Source: Modestobacter lapidis
Lineage (GTDB): Bacteria; Actinomycetota; Actinomycetes; Mycobacteriales; Geodermatophilaceae
Direction of reading: 5' to 3'
NCBI GenBank assembly: GCA_019779905.1
Contig: JABAKE010000003.1
Span: 186,001 to 250,000 of the forward strand
Length of the DNA: 64,000 nucleotides
The translations under genes and the position numbers were made by a program. Shown one piece after another: positions 42,007-51,376 of the stretch (positions are counted from its first letter, which is position 1; every line of letters begins with the position of its first letter). Below the pieces are notes generated by a model. It worked only from the letters and a program-made list of their open reading frames with translations, did no database searches and was not told the origin of the DNA.

Positions 42007-43398
42007 TCAGGCCCGTTCCGGCTGCGCGGGCAGGGTGACCGCCAGCACCGCCATCGCCACGCACGCCGCGCAGCCGACGAGGGCGATCGCGGTGTAGCCG
42101 CCGCTGGCGGGGTACGCCGCGCCCTCGGGGGTGGCCGCCTCCAGCAGGGTGGCGCTGAGGGCACTGCCGACCGCGAAGCCGATGTAGCGCAGCACCTGGT
42201 TCAGGCTCATCGCGCTGCCGGTCTCCCGCACCGGGACGGCGTTCACGATCACCCCGGGCAGCGCGGCGAACATGCACCCGACGCCGAGGCCGGAGACCGC
42301 CGTCCCGACGAACAGCTGCCACAGCTCCTCGCGGACCAGCCCGAACATCAGCAGGCCGAGACCGAGCACGACCGCGCCCACCGGCAGCACCGCGCGGGGG
42401 CCGGCGCGCCGGTCCAGCGGCCGGGCCAGCCGGCTGGCCACCACGCTCCCGACCGAGAACGGCAGCAGCACCAACCCGGCGACGACGATCGAGGTCCCGA
42501 AGCCGTACCCCGTCGACTCCGGGGTCTGCGCCAACCGGGGCGCCGAGGCCAGCAGCAGGTAGTTGGCCAGCCCGGCGAGCAGCGCCGTTCCGTGCGCGGT
42601 GGCGGCGCTGCGGCCGCGGGCGAGCCGCAGGTCCACCAACGGCGCCGCCGCCCGCAGCTGCCAGGCGATCCACGCAGCCAGCGCGAGGACGGCGAGCACC
42701 GCCAGCCCGACCACCGCCGACGACGTCCACCCCCGGTCCTCGCCCTCGCCGAGGGCCAGCAGCCCGGCCGCCAGGCCCACGCCGAGCAGCAGCGCCCCGG
42801 CGGCGTCGAGCCGGCGCGGCGGAACCTGCTCCGAGGGCGGGTAGACCAGCGCCGCGGCGACCAGCGCGCCGGCGCTGGCGAGCGCGCCGAACCAGAAGGC
42901 GGCGTGCACGCCGCCGAGCTCGGCGATGAGCCCGGTGACCGGGTAGCCCAGGCCGACCCCGGCCGCGACGGTGACCGACAGGGCTGCCACCGTCGACCTC
43001 GAGCGCTCGCCGGACAGCACGGTGCGGGCGGTGGCGATGGTCAGCGGGGTCAGCCCCAGCCCCAGCCCCTGCAGCCCCCGCCCGGCGATCGTCCAGCCCA
43101 GACCGAAGGGCAGCGCGGCCAGCACGCTGCCCGCCAGCACGCCGGCGAGCACCACCAGCACGACGGCGCGCCGGCGGGGCCCGTCGCCCAGCCGGCCGAT
43201 CACCGGGGTGGCCACGGCGCCGACGAGCAGCGTGATCGTCAGCGACCACTGGGCACTGGACACCGGGACGTCGTTGGCCTCGGCGATCGCCGGGATCAGC
43301 GGCGCCCCGAGGCTGCTGACGACGGCGACCAGCATGCCGAGGTACAGCAGCACCGGAACCAGCCCGCGATGGTTGGCCGGTGCACCGGACGTCGTCAC
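42007..43398 (-). CDS. MFS transporter (drug-efflux type)
   Basis: A 463-residue major facilitator with about 14 helices: PVLLYLGMLVAVVSSLG, SLTITLLVGAVATPVIGRLGDGPRRRAV (the cytoplasmic loop motif), and many more. Drug/H+ antiporter families match best. I take the GTG at 43398 because TACCGT lies 8 nt upstream; an ATG at 43452 would overlap the divergent gene and lacks a ribosome binding site. Confidence 0.88.
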   Translation of the reverse strand: MTTSGAPANHRGLVPVLLYLGMLVAVVSSLGAPLIPAIAEANDVPVSSAQWSLTITLLVGAVATPVIGRLGDGPRRRAVVLVVLAGVLAGSVLAALPFGLGWTIAGRGLQGLGLGLTPLTIATARTVLSGERSRSTVAALSVTVAAGVGLGYPVTGLIAELGGVHAAFWFGALASAGALVAAALVYPPSEQVPPRRLDAAGALLLGVGLAAGLLALGEGEDRGWTSSAVVGLAVLAVLALAAWIAWQLRAAAPLVDLRLARGRSAATAHGTALLAGLANYLLLASAPRLAQTPESTGYGFGTSIVVAGLVLLPFSVGSVVASRLARPLDRRAGPRAVLPVGAVVLGLGLLMFGLVREELWQLFVGTAVSGLGVGCMFAALPGVIVNAVPVRETGSAMSLNQVLRYIGFAVGSALSATLLEAATPEGAAYPASGGYTAIALVGCAACVAMAVLAVTLPAQPERA

Positions 43399-43406
43399 GT
43401 GGTCGA

Positions 43407-43444
43407 ACGGTAGCCGCCGGGCGGGGCGGGGCCCGACGTACGGT
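43407..43444. promoter_or_regulatory. Divergent leaderless promoters
   Basis: TACCGT on the minus strand (43407-43412), 8 nt before the GTG at 43398, and TACGGT on the plus strand (43439-43444), 6 nt before the ATG at 43451. The hexamers are 26 bp apart. Confidence 0.5.
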
Positions 43445-43450
43445 GACGCC

Positions 43451-44779
43451 ATGCCGGACTGGGTGCAGGACGCGGTGTGGTGGCACGTCTACCCGCTGGG
43501 CTTCGTGGGCGCCGAACCGGCCGCGCCGGCCGACGCACCCGTCGTCCACCGGCTCGGGCACCTCACCGGCTGGCTGGACTACGCCGTCGAGCTCGGGGCC
43601 TCCGGGATCGCCCTCGGGCCGGTCTTCGCCGCCAGCACGCACGGCTACGACACCGTCGACCACCTCCGGATCGACCCGCGGCTGGGCGACGACGCGGACT
43701 TCGACGCGCTGGTCGCCGCGGCGCACGACCGCGGCCTGCGGGTGCTGCTGGACGGGGTGTTCAACCACGTCGGCCGGGAACACCCCGTCTTCCGCGCGGT
43801 CGTCGAGCAGGGACCGGGCGCGCCGACCGCCTCGTGGTTCCGGCTGCGCTGGCCGGCCGGCCGGCAGCCGGGCACCGTGCCCGAGTACGACACCTTCGAG
43901 GGCCACGGCCAGCTCGTCGCCCTCGACCACTCCTCGCCGGCGGTAGCCGACTGGGTCACCGACGTGATGACGCACTGGCTGGACCGCGGTGCCGACGGGT
44001 GGCGGCTGGATGCCGCGTACGCCGTCCCGGCGTCGTTCTGGGCCCGGGTGCTCCCGCGGGTGCGGGCCGCCCACCCCGACGCCTACGTGGTCGGTGAGGT
44101 CATCCACGGCGACTACGCGGCGGTGGTGCAGGAGTCGGGGATGGACGCGGTCACCCAGTACGAGCTGTGGAAGGCGATCTGGAGCGCGCTCAACGACGGC
44201 AACCTGCACGAGCTGGCCCACGCGCTGGGCCGGCACGACGACTTCCTGGACACGTTCGCGCCGCTCACGTTCCTCGGCAACCACGACGTCACCCGGATCG
44301 CCAGCCGGCTGACCGACGAGCGGCACGTCGCGCACGCCGTGGCGGTGCTGTTCACCGTCGGCGGCACCCCGGCCGTGTACGCCGGCGACGAGCAGGCCTT
44401 CCGCGGGATCAAGGAGGACCGGGCCGGTGGGGACGACGCCGTCCGCCCGCCGTTCCCGGCCACCCCCGCGGAGCTGCTGCCCTTCGGGGCGGCCACCCAC
44501 CGGCTGCACCAGGAGCTGATCGGCGTGCGCCGCCGGCACCGCTGGCTGCACCGGGCCCGCACCACCCCGCTGCACCTGGCCAACCGGCAGCTCACCTACG
44601 CCAGCACCGCGGGGGACGACCGGCTGCTGGTCGCGCTGAACCTCTCCGATGACGCGGTCCAGCAGCCCGCCCCGGCGGCCCGCGAACTGCTGGCCGGTGA
44701 CGGCACCCTGCAGCGGGCAGGCACCGCGCAGGCCACCGTGCAGCTGGCCCCGCACGGCTGGGCGGTGCTGGGGGTCTGA
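43451..44779 (+). CDS. GH13 alpha-amylase family glycosidase
   Basis: A 442-residue glycoside hydrolase family 13 protein without a signal peptide, so cytoplasmic. The catalytic set is complete: region I DGVFNHVG, nucleophile Asp187 in GWRLDAAY, acid Glu216 in VVGEVIHG and Asp279 in FLGNHDVTR. It likely acts on alpha-glucosidic sugars such as maltodextrin or trehalose-related substrates; the exact specificity is open. The C-terminal beta domain is short. Its promoter faces that of the MFS gene. Confidence 0.9.
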   Translation: MPDWVQDAVWWHVYPLGFVGAEPAAPADAPVVHRLGHLTGWLDYAVELGASGIALGPVFAASTHGYDTVDHLRIDPRLGDDADFDALVAAAHDRGLRVLLDGVFNHVGREHPVFRAVVEQGPGAPTASWFRLRWPAGRQPGTVPEYDTFEGHGQLVALDHSSPAVADWVTDVMTHWLDRGADGWRLDAAYAVPASFWARVLPRVRAAHPDAYVVGEVIHGDYAAVVQESGMDAVTQYELWKAIWSALNDGNLHELAHALGRHDDFLDTFAPLTFLGNHDVTRIASRLTDERHVAHAVAVLFTVGGTPAVYAGDEQAFRGIKEDRAGGDDAVRPPFPATPAELLPFGAATHRLHQELIGVRRRHRWLHRARTTPLHLANRQLTYASTAGDDRLLVALNLSDDAVQQPAPAARELLAGDGTLQRAGTAQATVQLAPHGWAVLGV

Positions 44780-44921
44780 GTCGGAGCCGGCGGCGCCGGG
44801 CCCAGTGGCGCCGACGGGCCGGGGGCGCTACCCGGGGTAGGCGGCGCAGCGCGCCTCGGTGAGGGATCTCACCGTGCCCGCGGGAAGCTGTGGCCCGGCT
44901 GTGGTGTCGTCTGTAGACGTG

Positions 44922-46271
44922 ATGACCGCGAGTGCGCCCGCCACCCGGACCCCCCGGCGTGCCTGCGTCGTGTGGGCGGTCGGGCTGCTGGCGTACGCGG
45001 TCGCGATCTTCCACCGCGGGTCGCTCGGGGTGGCCGGCGTGCAGGCGCAGGAGCGGTTCGACGCCGGCGCCTCGGCCATCTCGTTGTTCCTCGTGCTGCA
45101 GCTGGCGGTCTACGCCGCGATGCAGGTGCCGGTCGGGATCGCCCTGGACCGGTTCGGTTCCCGGCGGCTGATCGTCGCCGGGGCGCTCACCATGGCCGCC
45201 GGGCAGCTGGTCCTCGCCCTGGCCGGCGACGTGCCGACCGCCGTCGCGGCGCGCGTGCTGGTCGGCGCCGGGGATGCCATGACGTTCATCAGCGTGCTGC
45301 GGGTGGTGCAGGTCTGGTTCACCGGCCGCACCGTCCCGATCGTCACCCAGCTCACCGGGATCCTCGGCCAGATCGGGTCGGTCGTCGCGGCGTACCCGCT
45401 GGTCACGCTGCTGCGGGACACCTCCTGGTCGGCGACCTTCAGCGGCGCCGCCGCGGTGGGCGTGCTGGTCGCCGTGCTGGTGCTGGTGGCCCTGCAGGAC
45501 ACCCCGGACGGCACACCGCCGGCCGCACCGGCCGGGATGGCCCAGGTGCGGGCGAACCTGGCCGCCACCTGGCGGGAATCCGGCACCCAGCTCGGCCTCT
45601 ACAGCCACCTGGTCACCCAGTTCTCCGGCACGGTCTTCGCCCTGCTGTGGGGCTATCCGTTCCTCACCCTCGGCCAGGGGCTGAGCCCGGCCACGGCGGC
45701 CACGCTGCTGACCCTGCTGGTGGTCATGGGGATGGGCTTCGGCCCGCTGCTGGGCCGGCTGGTCGGACGCTGGCCGCTGCGGCGGTCCAACCTGGTCTTC
45801 GGCATCACCGTGGCCACCGTCGTCACCTGGACCGTCGTCCTGCTGTGGCCGGGCACCGCGCCGCTGTGGCTGCTCGTGGTGCTGGTCCTGGTGCTGGGCA
45901 CCAACGGGCCGGGCTCGATGATCGGCTTCGACTACGCCCGGACGGAGAACCCGGTCGAGCGGGCCGGCAGCGCCAGCGGCGTGGTCAACGTCGGCGGCTT
46001 CGTCGCCTCGCTGTGCACGGTGCTCGCCATCGGCGCGGTGCTGGACGCGATGACCCCGGGTGCGTCCACCGCCTACGACCTCGATGCGTTCCGCGCCGCG
46101 TTCGCCGTGCAGTACGTGTTCTGGGCGATCGGCGTGGTCGGCGTGGTGCGGCACCGGCGCCACGTGCGGGCCCGGATGGCCCGGGACGGGATCGTCCTGG
46201 TGCCGCTGCGGGTGGCGATGGGCGCCCGGCTGCGTGGCGGGTCGGCCTACCTGCCGCCCATCGAGCGCTGA
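44922..46271 (+). CDS. MFS transporter (nitrate/sugar-type 12-helix)
   Basis: A 449-residue major facilitator with 12 helices. GVAGVQAQERFDAGASAISLFLVLQLAVYAAMQVPVGIALDRFGSRRLIVAGA carries the conserved loop motif. The last cytoplasmic loop, HRRHVRARMARDG, is basic, as expected. The substrate is unknown. I take the ATG at 44922 (MTASAPATRTPRR); no clear ribosome binding site is seen. Confidence 0.88.
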   Translation: MTASAPATRTPRRACVVWAVGLLAYAVAIFHRGSLGVAGVQAQERFDAGASAISLFLVLQLAVYAAMQVPVGIALDRFGSRRLIVAGALTMAAGQLVLALAGDVPTAVAARVLVGAGDAMTFISVLRVVQVWFTGRTVPIVTQLTGILGQIGSVVAAYPLVTLLRDTSWSATFSGAAAVGVLVAVLVLVALQDTPDGTPPAAPAGMAQVRANLAATWRESGTQLGLYSHLVTQFSGTVFALLWGYPFLTLGQGLSPATAATLLTLLVVMGMGFGPLLGRLVGRWPLRRSNLVFGITVATVVTWTVVLLWPGTAPLWLLVVLVLVLGTNGPGSMIGFDYARTENPVERAGSASGVVNVGGFVASLCTVLAIGAVLDAMTPGASTAYDLDAFRAAFAVQYVFWAIGVVGVVRHRRHVRARMARDGIVLVPLRVAMGARLRGGSAYLPPIER

Positions 46272-46315
46272 TCTTCGGCGTCGTCCCGGGCGCCGGGTTT
46301 TCCCGCGCATGCACG

Positions 46316-46329
46316 GTGACGCAGATCAC
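46316..46329. promoter_or_regulatory. CRP/GlxR-type box upstream of the amine oxidase
   Basis: GTGA-CGCAGA-TCAC fits the TGTGA-N6-TCACA pattern. A -10 TACGGT follows at 46362-46367, so the box centre is about 52 nt before the expected start, a common activator position. Confidence 0.55.
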
Positions 46330-46421
46330 GTCAAGGCCTTGGCGTCCCCTCGGGTGCCCGATACGGTCCGCGACGGGCGGGTCCACCGCCCGTCCGAGTC
46401 GGCTCCCCGAGGAGACCCACC

Positions 46422-48422
46422 GTGGCAATCCAGTTCCCCGATGTCCGTACGACGACGAACGCGGCCCCCCTCGAGCCGCTCAGCGCAACGGAGATCAGCC
46501 GGGCCTCGGCCATCCTGCGGGAGCAGCGGGACCTCGGTTCCCGGGTCCGTTTCGTCTCGATCACCCTGCGGGAACCGCCGAAGCAGGAGGTCCTCGACTC
46601 CCAGCGCGGCGAGGACGCACCGCTGGAGCGAGCTGCCTTCGTGGTCCTGTACGACCGTGGCGCTCAGCAGACGATCGAGACGGTCGTGTCGCTGTCCTCC
46701 GGCGTCGTCACCGCGTGGCGGGTCGTCGAGGGCGTCCAGCCCGGCGTGATGCTCGAGGAGTTCTTCGCCACCGAGGAGATCACCCGGGCCGATCCCCGCT
46801 GGCAGGAAGCCATGCGCAAGCGCGGGGTCACCGACTTCTCCCTGGCGATGATCGACCCCTGGGCCGCCGGGTACGACCTGGAGGACCCCCTCGGCCGCCG
46901 GCTGATCCGGCCGCTGACCTTCGTCCGGTCCCGGGAGGACGACAACGGCTACGCCCGCCCGGTCGAGGGACTCATCGTCCTGGTCGACCTGGACCTCATG
47001 GAGGTCATCGACGTCCGCGACCACGGGGTGGTGCCACTGCCGGAGAAGGCGGGCAACTACATGCCCGAGCTGATGTTCGACGACGACAACCGCCCGGCCC
47101 ACACCCACGTCCGGGATGACCTCCGCCCGATCGAGATCACCCAGCCGGAGGGCCCCAGCTTCACCGTCGACGGGCATGCGGTGAGCTGGCAGAAGTGGCG
47201 GCTGCAGGTCGGGTACACCCCGCGCGAGGGGCTCGTCCTGCACCAGGTCGGCTACGAGGACCGGGGCCGGCTCCGCCCGGTCGTCTACCGGGCGTCGCTG
47301 TCGGAGATGTACATCCCCTACGCCGACCCGGCCCCCACCCACCGGATCAAGAACGTGTTCGACGAGGGGGAGTACGGCGTCGGCCTGCTGCTCAACCCGC
47401 TGCAGCTGGGCTGCGACTGCCTGGGCGAGATCCACTACTTCGACGCCGTGGCCAACGACCAGGACGGCCAGCCGGTCACCATCCCCAACGCCATCTGCAT
47501 GCACGAGGAGGACTTCGGGGTCGGCTGGAAGCACACCGACTTCCGCACCGAGAAGATGGAGGTCCGCCGCTCCCGCCGGTTGGTGATCTCCTGCTTCGCC
47601 ACCGTCGGCAACTACGAGTACGGCTTCTTCTGGTACCTCTACACCGACGGCACCATCCAGTTCGAGGTCAAGCTCACCGGCGTCATCTCCACAGGGGCGG
47701 TCGCCCCCGGCGAGCAGCCGCGCTTCGGCAACCTCGTGGCCCCCGGCCTGTACGGCCCGCACCACCAGCACTTCTTCAACGTGCGGATGGACATGCAGGT
47801 CGATGGCGAGGGCAACTCGGTCTACGAGGTCGACTCGGTGCCGCTGCCCCCGGGCGAGGACAACCCGTACGGGAACGCCTGGGTGACGAAGAAGACCCTG
47901 CTGGCCCGGGAGAGCGAGGCCCAGCGGCTGATCGACCCGTTCGCCGCGCGGACCTGGCAGATCGTCAACCCCTCGTCGGTGAACGAGCTCGGCCAGCCGG
48001 TCGGCTACAAGCTGATGCCCGGGGACAACGTGCTGCCGCTGCAGCAGGAGGGCTCGCAGGCCTACGACCGGGCGCAGTTCGCCTACAAGCACCTGTGGGT
48101 CACCCGGAACACCCAGGGCGAGCTCTTCGCCGCCGGCGACTACCCCAACCAGAGCCGATCGCCCGGCGGCCTGCCCGAGTTCGTCAAGGCCGACCGGTCG
48201 CTGGAGGACGCCGACGTCGTCGTCTGGTACTCCTTCGGGGCGCACCACATCGTCCGCCCCGAGGACTGGCCGGTCATGCCGGTGAGCACCATCGGCTTCC
48301 ACCTCAAGCCGGTGGGCTTCTTCGACGGCAACCCGGCGCTGGACATGCCGCGGTCCACGCCGGCCTGCCATGCCGGTGGCGCGACCGTCGGCTCGGCCGC
48401 CCCCGCGCAGGCATCCGAGTGA
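46422..48422 (+). CDS. Copper amine oxidase (primary-amine oxidase)
   Basis: A 666-residue copper amine oxidase that oxidises a primary amine to an aldehyde, ammonia and hydrogen peroxide. The TPQ cofactor precursor is Tyr398 in TVGNYEYGF. Copper ligands are His448 and His450 (GPHHQHFF) plus a His in GAHHIVRPEDWP. The catalytic Asp is in YADPAPTHRIKNVFDEGEYG. No signal peptide, so cytoplasmic like the Arthrobacter enzyme. GAGGAG precedes the GTG at 46422. It forms an operon with an APC permease (4-nt overlap). Confidence 0.95.
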   Translation: MAIQFPDVRTTTNAAPLEPLSATEISRASAILREQRDLGSRVRFVSITLREPPKQEVLDSQRGEDAPLERAAFVVLYDRGAQQTIETVVSLSSGVVTAWRVVEGVQPGVMLEEFFATEEITRADPRWQEAMRKRGVTDFSLAMIDPWAAGYDLEDPLGRRLIRPLTFVRSREDDNGYARPVEGLIVLVDLDLMEVIDVRDHGVVPLPEKAGNYMPELMFDDDNRPAHTHVRDDLRPIEITQPEGPSFTVDGHAVSWQKWRLQVGYTPREGLVLHQVGYEDRGRLRPVVYRASLSEMYIPYADPAPTHRIKNVFDEGEYGVGLLLNPLQLGCDCLGEIHYFDAVANDQDGQPVTIPNAICMHEEDFGVGWKHTDFRTEKMEVRRSRRLVISCFATVGNYEYGFFWYLYTDGTIQFEVKLTGVISTGAVAPGEQPRFGNLVAPGLYGPHHQHFFNVRMDMQVDGEGNSVYEVDSVPLPPGEDNPYGNAWVTKKTLLARESEAQRLIDPFAARTWQIVNPSSVNELGQPVGYKLMPGDNVLPLQQEGSQAYDRAQFAYKHLWVTRNTQGELFAAGDYPNQSRSPGGLPEFVKADRSLEDADVVVWYSFGAHHIVRPEDWPVMPVSTIGFHLKPVGFFDGNPALDMPRSTPACHAGGATVGSAAPAQASE

Positions 48423-49945
48423 CCCGCGCCGCGGAGGGCGGCTCCGACGTCCGCTCCGACCAGGGGCTCGCCCACGAGTCGATGAGCCAGGTCGAGGTGC
48501 TGTCCCAGTCGGTGGCCGGCATCGCGCCCACCGCCGTCATGGCCACCGGGCCGGCGCTGATCGTGCTGTACGCGGGAACCGGAGCCTGGATCTCCTACCT
48601 CGCCGCGATGATCATCGTGGTCCTGATCGGGTTGTGCGTCGCCCAGTTCGCCCGCCGGTTCGCCTCGTCCGGGTCGCTCTACAGCTACGTCGCCCGGGGG
48701 CTGGGGCCGGGTGGGGCGTTCGCGGCGGGCTGGGGCCTGGTCATCGGCTACACCTGCATCGCGATGGTCGGCATCGCGGGCACCGGCCTCTACCTCGGCA
48801 ACTTCCTGGAGACGATCGGGCTGCCGGGGACCTCCACGACCGCGATCGTGGCGATTTCCGCCGTCACCGCGGTCGCCGCCGGGGCCTTCGCGATGAACGG
48901 GATCAAGATCTCCACCCGGCTCGGCCTGGTGCTGGAGGTCGTCTCGGTGGCCGCCGTGCTGCTGGTCCTGGTCATCGTGGTGGCCCGCAACGGGCTCGCC
49001 CTCGACACCTCCCAGTTCACCCTGGAGGGCGTCACCTTCGACGGGGTCACCTTCGGCATCGTGCTGGCCGTGCTCGGCTTCGTGGGCTTCGAGAGCGCGG
49101 CGTCGCTGGGCGCCGAGGCACGCAACCCGCACCGGACCATCCCGCGTGCGGTCCTGGGCAGCGCCGTGCTGGTCGGGCTGCTCTACATCTTCGCCTCCTA
49201 CTCCTCGGTGCTCGGCTTCGGCGGCACGGAGGGGCTGGCGACCAGCTCCGCCCCGATCAGCGACCTGGCCGAGGACAACAGCCTGGGCAGTGTCACCTGG
49301 CTGATCGACCTCGGCGTCACGGCGTCGTTCTTCGCCGTCATCATCGCCAGCATCAACGCCGCGGCGCGGGTGCTGTACACGATGGGCGAGGAGGGGGTGC
49401 TGCCTTCGGCGCTGGGCCGGGCCCACGCGCAGCACAGGACGCCGCACGTGGCGATCTGGCTGATCGCACCGGTCGTCGCTGTCGTCCCGATCGTGATGGT
49501 GGCTTCCGGGACGACGCTGCTGGGCGTGTACGCCTACACCGGCACGATCGGCACCTTCGGCTACATGCTGGCCTACGTCCTGATGGCGCTCTCGCTGCCG
49601 GTGTTCCTGAGGCGGCGCAGCGAGCTGCGGGCAGCGTCGGTGGTCCTGGCCGTCGTGGTGGTGCTCGCCCTGCTCTACGTCTTCTACAAGAACGTCATCC
49701 CGGTGCCCGACTCGCCGTACGACCTGCTGCCGTGGATCTTCCTGGGGGCGCTGGTGCTGGGACTGGTCTGGTTCCTCGCCGTCCGGGTCCGGACCCCCGG
49801 GGTGGCCGCGGAGGTCGGGTCGATCGAGGAGGAGCCGGTGGCGCCGAATGCGCTGGACCACGACGGCCACGGCGCCCTTCCCGAGGAGCCCGCCGTGGCC
49901 CGCGACCGGTTGCCCGAGTCAGGTCCGCCGGTCGGCCAGGCGTGA
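48419..49945 (+). CDS. APC-family amino acid/amine permease
   Basis: A 508-residue APC superfamily permease with about 12 helices (APTAVMATGPALIVLYAGTGAWISYLAAM, MIIVVLIGLCVAQFARRF, and others). It has the typical first loop LSQSVAGIAPTAV and the conserved GFESAASLGAEARNPHRTIPRAV. It probably imports the amine used by the oxidase, judging by the overlapping start (GTGA). A 4-nt overlap also links it to the next gene. Confidence 0.88.
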   Translation: MTRAAEGGSDVRSDQGLAHESMSQVEVLSQSVAGIAPTAVMATGPALIVLYAGTGAWISYLAAMIIVVLIGLCVAQFARRFASSGSLYSYVARGLGPGGAFAAGWGLVIGYTCIAMVGIAGTGLYLGNFLETIGLPGTSTTAIVAISAVTAVAAGAFAMNGIKISTRLGLVLEVVSVAAVLLVLVIVVARNGLALDTSQFTLEGVTFDGVTFGIVLAVLGFVGFESAASLGAEARNPHRTIPRAVLGSAVLVGLLYIFASYSSVLGFGGTEGLATSSAPISDLAEDNSLGSVTWLIDLGVTASFFAVIIASINAAARVLYTMGEEGVLPSALGRAHAQHRTPHVAIWLIAPVVAVVPIVMVASGTTLLGVYAYTGTIGTFGYMLAYVLMALSLPVFLRRRSELRAASVVLAVVVVLALLYVFYKNVIPVPDSPYDLLPWIFLGALVLGLVWFLAVRVRTPGVAAEVGSIEEEPVAPNALDHDGHGALPEEPAVARDRLPESGPPVGQA

Positions 49946-50382
49946 AGGCCGACGGGGACGGCGCAGTGGCGGCCCTGGGAAGGGCGGCCGCCGCGACCGG
50001 CGTCCTGTGCATCGCGGCGCACGTGGCCACGGCCGCGGCGGGCGGCGGCCACGGCGGCCCGGTGGGCACGGCCCTGTTCCTCGCCATGGCGGTGGCGTGC
50101 CTGCCCTGCGTCCGCGCGCTGTGGCGGCACCCGACAGCCGGCGTGTGGCGGTTCACCGGGCTGATGTACGGCGGCATGCTGCTCGTGCACCTGCTGCTGA
50201 TCACCGCCGCGCAGGGGTCCGCCCACGCGGGGCACCTGGCCGGCGGCCCGACCTGGACCGAGCTGGGCGTGTGGGGCGGCCTGCTGCTGGCCGGCGTGGA
50301 GGTCGTCCTCGCCGGGACGGTGCTTGCGAGCGGACGTGTCCGGGAGCAGCAGCTCGTCGGGCTCGGCGCGGGGTCGGGGTGA
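49942..50382 (+). CDS. Small membrane protein in the amine oxidase operon
   Basis: A 146-residue protein with four likely helices and no domain I recognise. Histidines recur in or near helix ends: AAHVATAAAGGGHGG, LLVHLLLITAAQGSAHAGHL. A metal-related role, for example copper supply to the oxidase, is speculation. The GTG at 49942 overlaps the permease stop by 4 nt. A 7-bp hairpin follows the stop. Confidence 0.7.
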   Translation: MKADGDGAVAALGRAAAATGVLCIAAHVATAAAGGGHGGPVGTALFLAMAVACLPCVRALWRHPTAGVWRFTGLMYGGMLLVHLLLITAAQGSAHAGHLAGGPTWTELGVWGGLLLAGVEVVLAGTVLASGRVREQQLVGLGAGSG

Positions 50383-50383
50383 G

Positions 50384-50400
50384 GCCGGGCTGAGCCCGGC
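50384..50400. terminator. Short hairpin after the amine oxidase operon
   Basis: GCCGGGC-TGA-GCCCGGC, 7-bp arms and a 3-nt loop, 1 nt after the stop. Confidence 0.55.
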
Positions 50401-50524
50401 GGGTCAGTCCGGCGGGTCAGCCCGGGCCGCCGGCGGAGATCCGGTCCAGGCCGGGTCACCCAGCCGGTGGTCCGCGGCCACGGGAACGTCGGTCCGCGCA
50501 CGCTGCTCGCGTCGGGGACGGCGC

Positions 50525-51376
50525 TCAGCCCGGCGCGGCCCGGAACTGCAGTAGCTGCCCCGGCCGCAGCTGCGCGCAGCGGTCCACCGCGTCGTCGACG
50601 ACGTACCCGACCACCGGGTAGCCGCCGGTCACCGGGTGGTCGGCCAGGAAGAGCACCGGCGTCCCCGCGGGCGGCACCTGCAGCGCCCCGCGCACCATCC
50701 CCTCGCTGGGCAGCTCCCCGGGAACGGTGCGCTGCAGGGCCGGGCCGTCCAGCCGCAGGCCGACCCGGTTGCTGTCGCTGGTGACCGTGTACGCCGCGCC
50801 GGTCAGCGTCGCCCAGGCCGACGGGCCGAACCAGTCGGCGCGGGGGCCGGGGAGCACCGGGAGGGTCACCTCGCCGCCGGGCGGGTCGGCCACCGGGGCC
50901 AGGTCCACGCCCGGCAGCGGCAGCGGGCTCGTCCCGACCGGGAGGACGTCGCCGACCGCGACCACCGGCGGGCCCAGCCCGGCGAGCACGTCGGTCGACC
51001 GCGAGCCCAGCACCGGTGGGACGTCGATCCCCCCGCGCACGCCGACGTAGGTGCGCAGCCCGGAGGTGGGCACCCCCAGCCGCAGCTCCTCGCCGGCCCG
51101 CAACGGAGCGGGGGCGTCGTGCGCGACCGCCCCGGCGCAGCGGGCCCCGGTGGTGACCACGAGCAGGTCGGCCGCGGCCCGGACGGCCAGGCCGCCGAGG
51201 GTGACCTCCAGCACGGCGGCGTCCGGCGGGTTGCCCAGCAGCCGGTTGGCCAGCGCCGCCGACGCCCGGTCGCAGGCCCCCGACCGACCGATGCCGAGCG
51301 CCGCCTGCCCGGGCCGGCCGGTGTCCTGCACGGTGGTGAGCGGGCCGGTGGCCAGCACCGTGAGCGCCCGGGTCAC
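50525..51376 (-). CDS. pxpC: 5-oxoprolinase subunit C (biotin-dependent carboxylase-like)
   Basis: A 283-residue PxpC subunit, formerly called allophanate hydrolase subunit 2-like. It shows TVLATGPLTTVQDTGRPGQAALGIGRSGACDRASAALANRLLGN, GVRGGIDVPPVLGSRSTDVLAGLG and PSEGMVRGALQVPPAGTPVLFLADHPVTGGYPVVGYV. With PxpB and PxpA it opens 5-oxoproline to glutamate with ATP. The GTG at 51376 overlaps the pxpB stop by 4 nt. Confidence 0.92.
   Translation of the reverse strand: MTRALTVLATGPLTTVQDTGRPGQAALGIGRSGACDRASAALANRLLGNPPDAAVLEVTLGGLAVRAAADLLVVTTGARCAGAVAHDAPAPLRAGEELRLGVPTSGLRTYVGVRGGIDVPPVLGSRSTDVLAGLGPPVVAVGDVLPVGTSPLPLPGVDLAPVADPPGGEVTLPVLPGPRADWFGPSAWATLTGAAYTVTSDSNRVGLRLDGPALQRTVPGELPSEGMVRGALQVPPAGTPVLFLADHPVTGGYPVVGYVVDDAVDRCAQLRPGQLLQFRAAPG

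Noticed and set aside
40748-44755. A 1335-codon open frame on the minus strand
   Set aside because: It runs antisense across several clear genes (RND end, GGDEF, GH13) and in another frame of the MFS gene. High GC leaves such frames open; the translation is repetitive Arg/Gly/Pro without domains.
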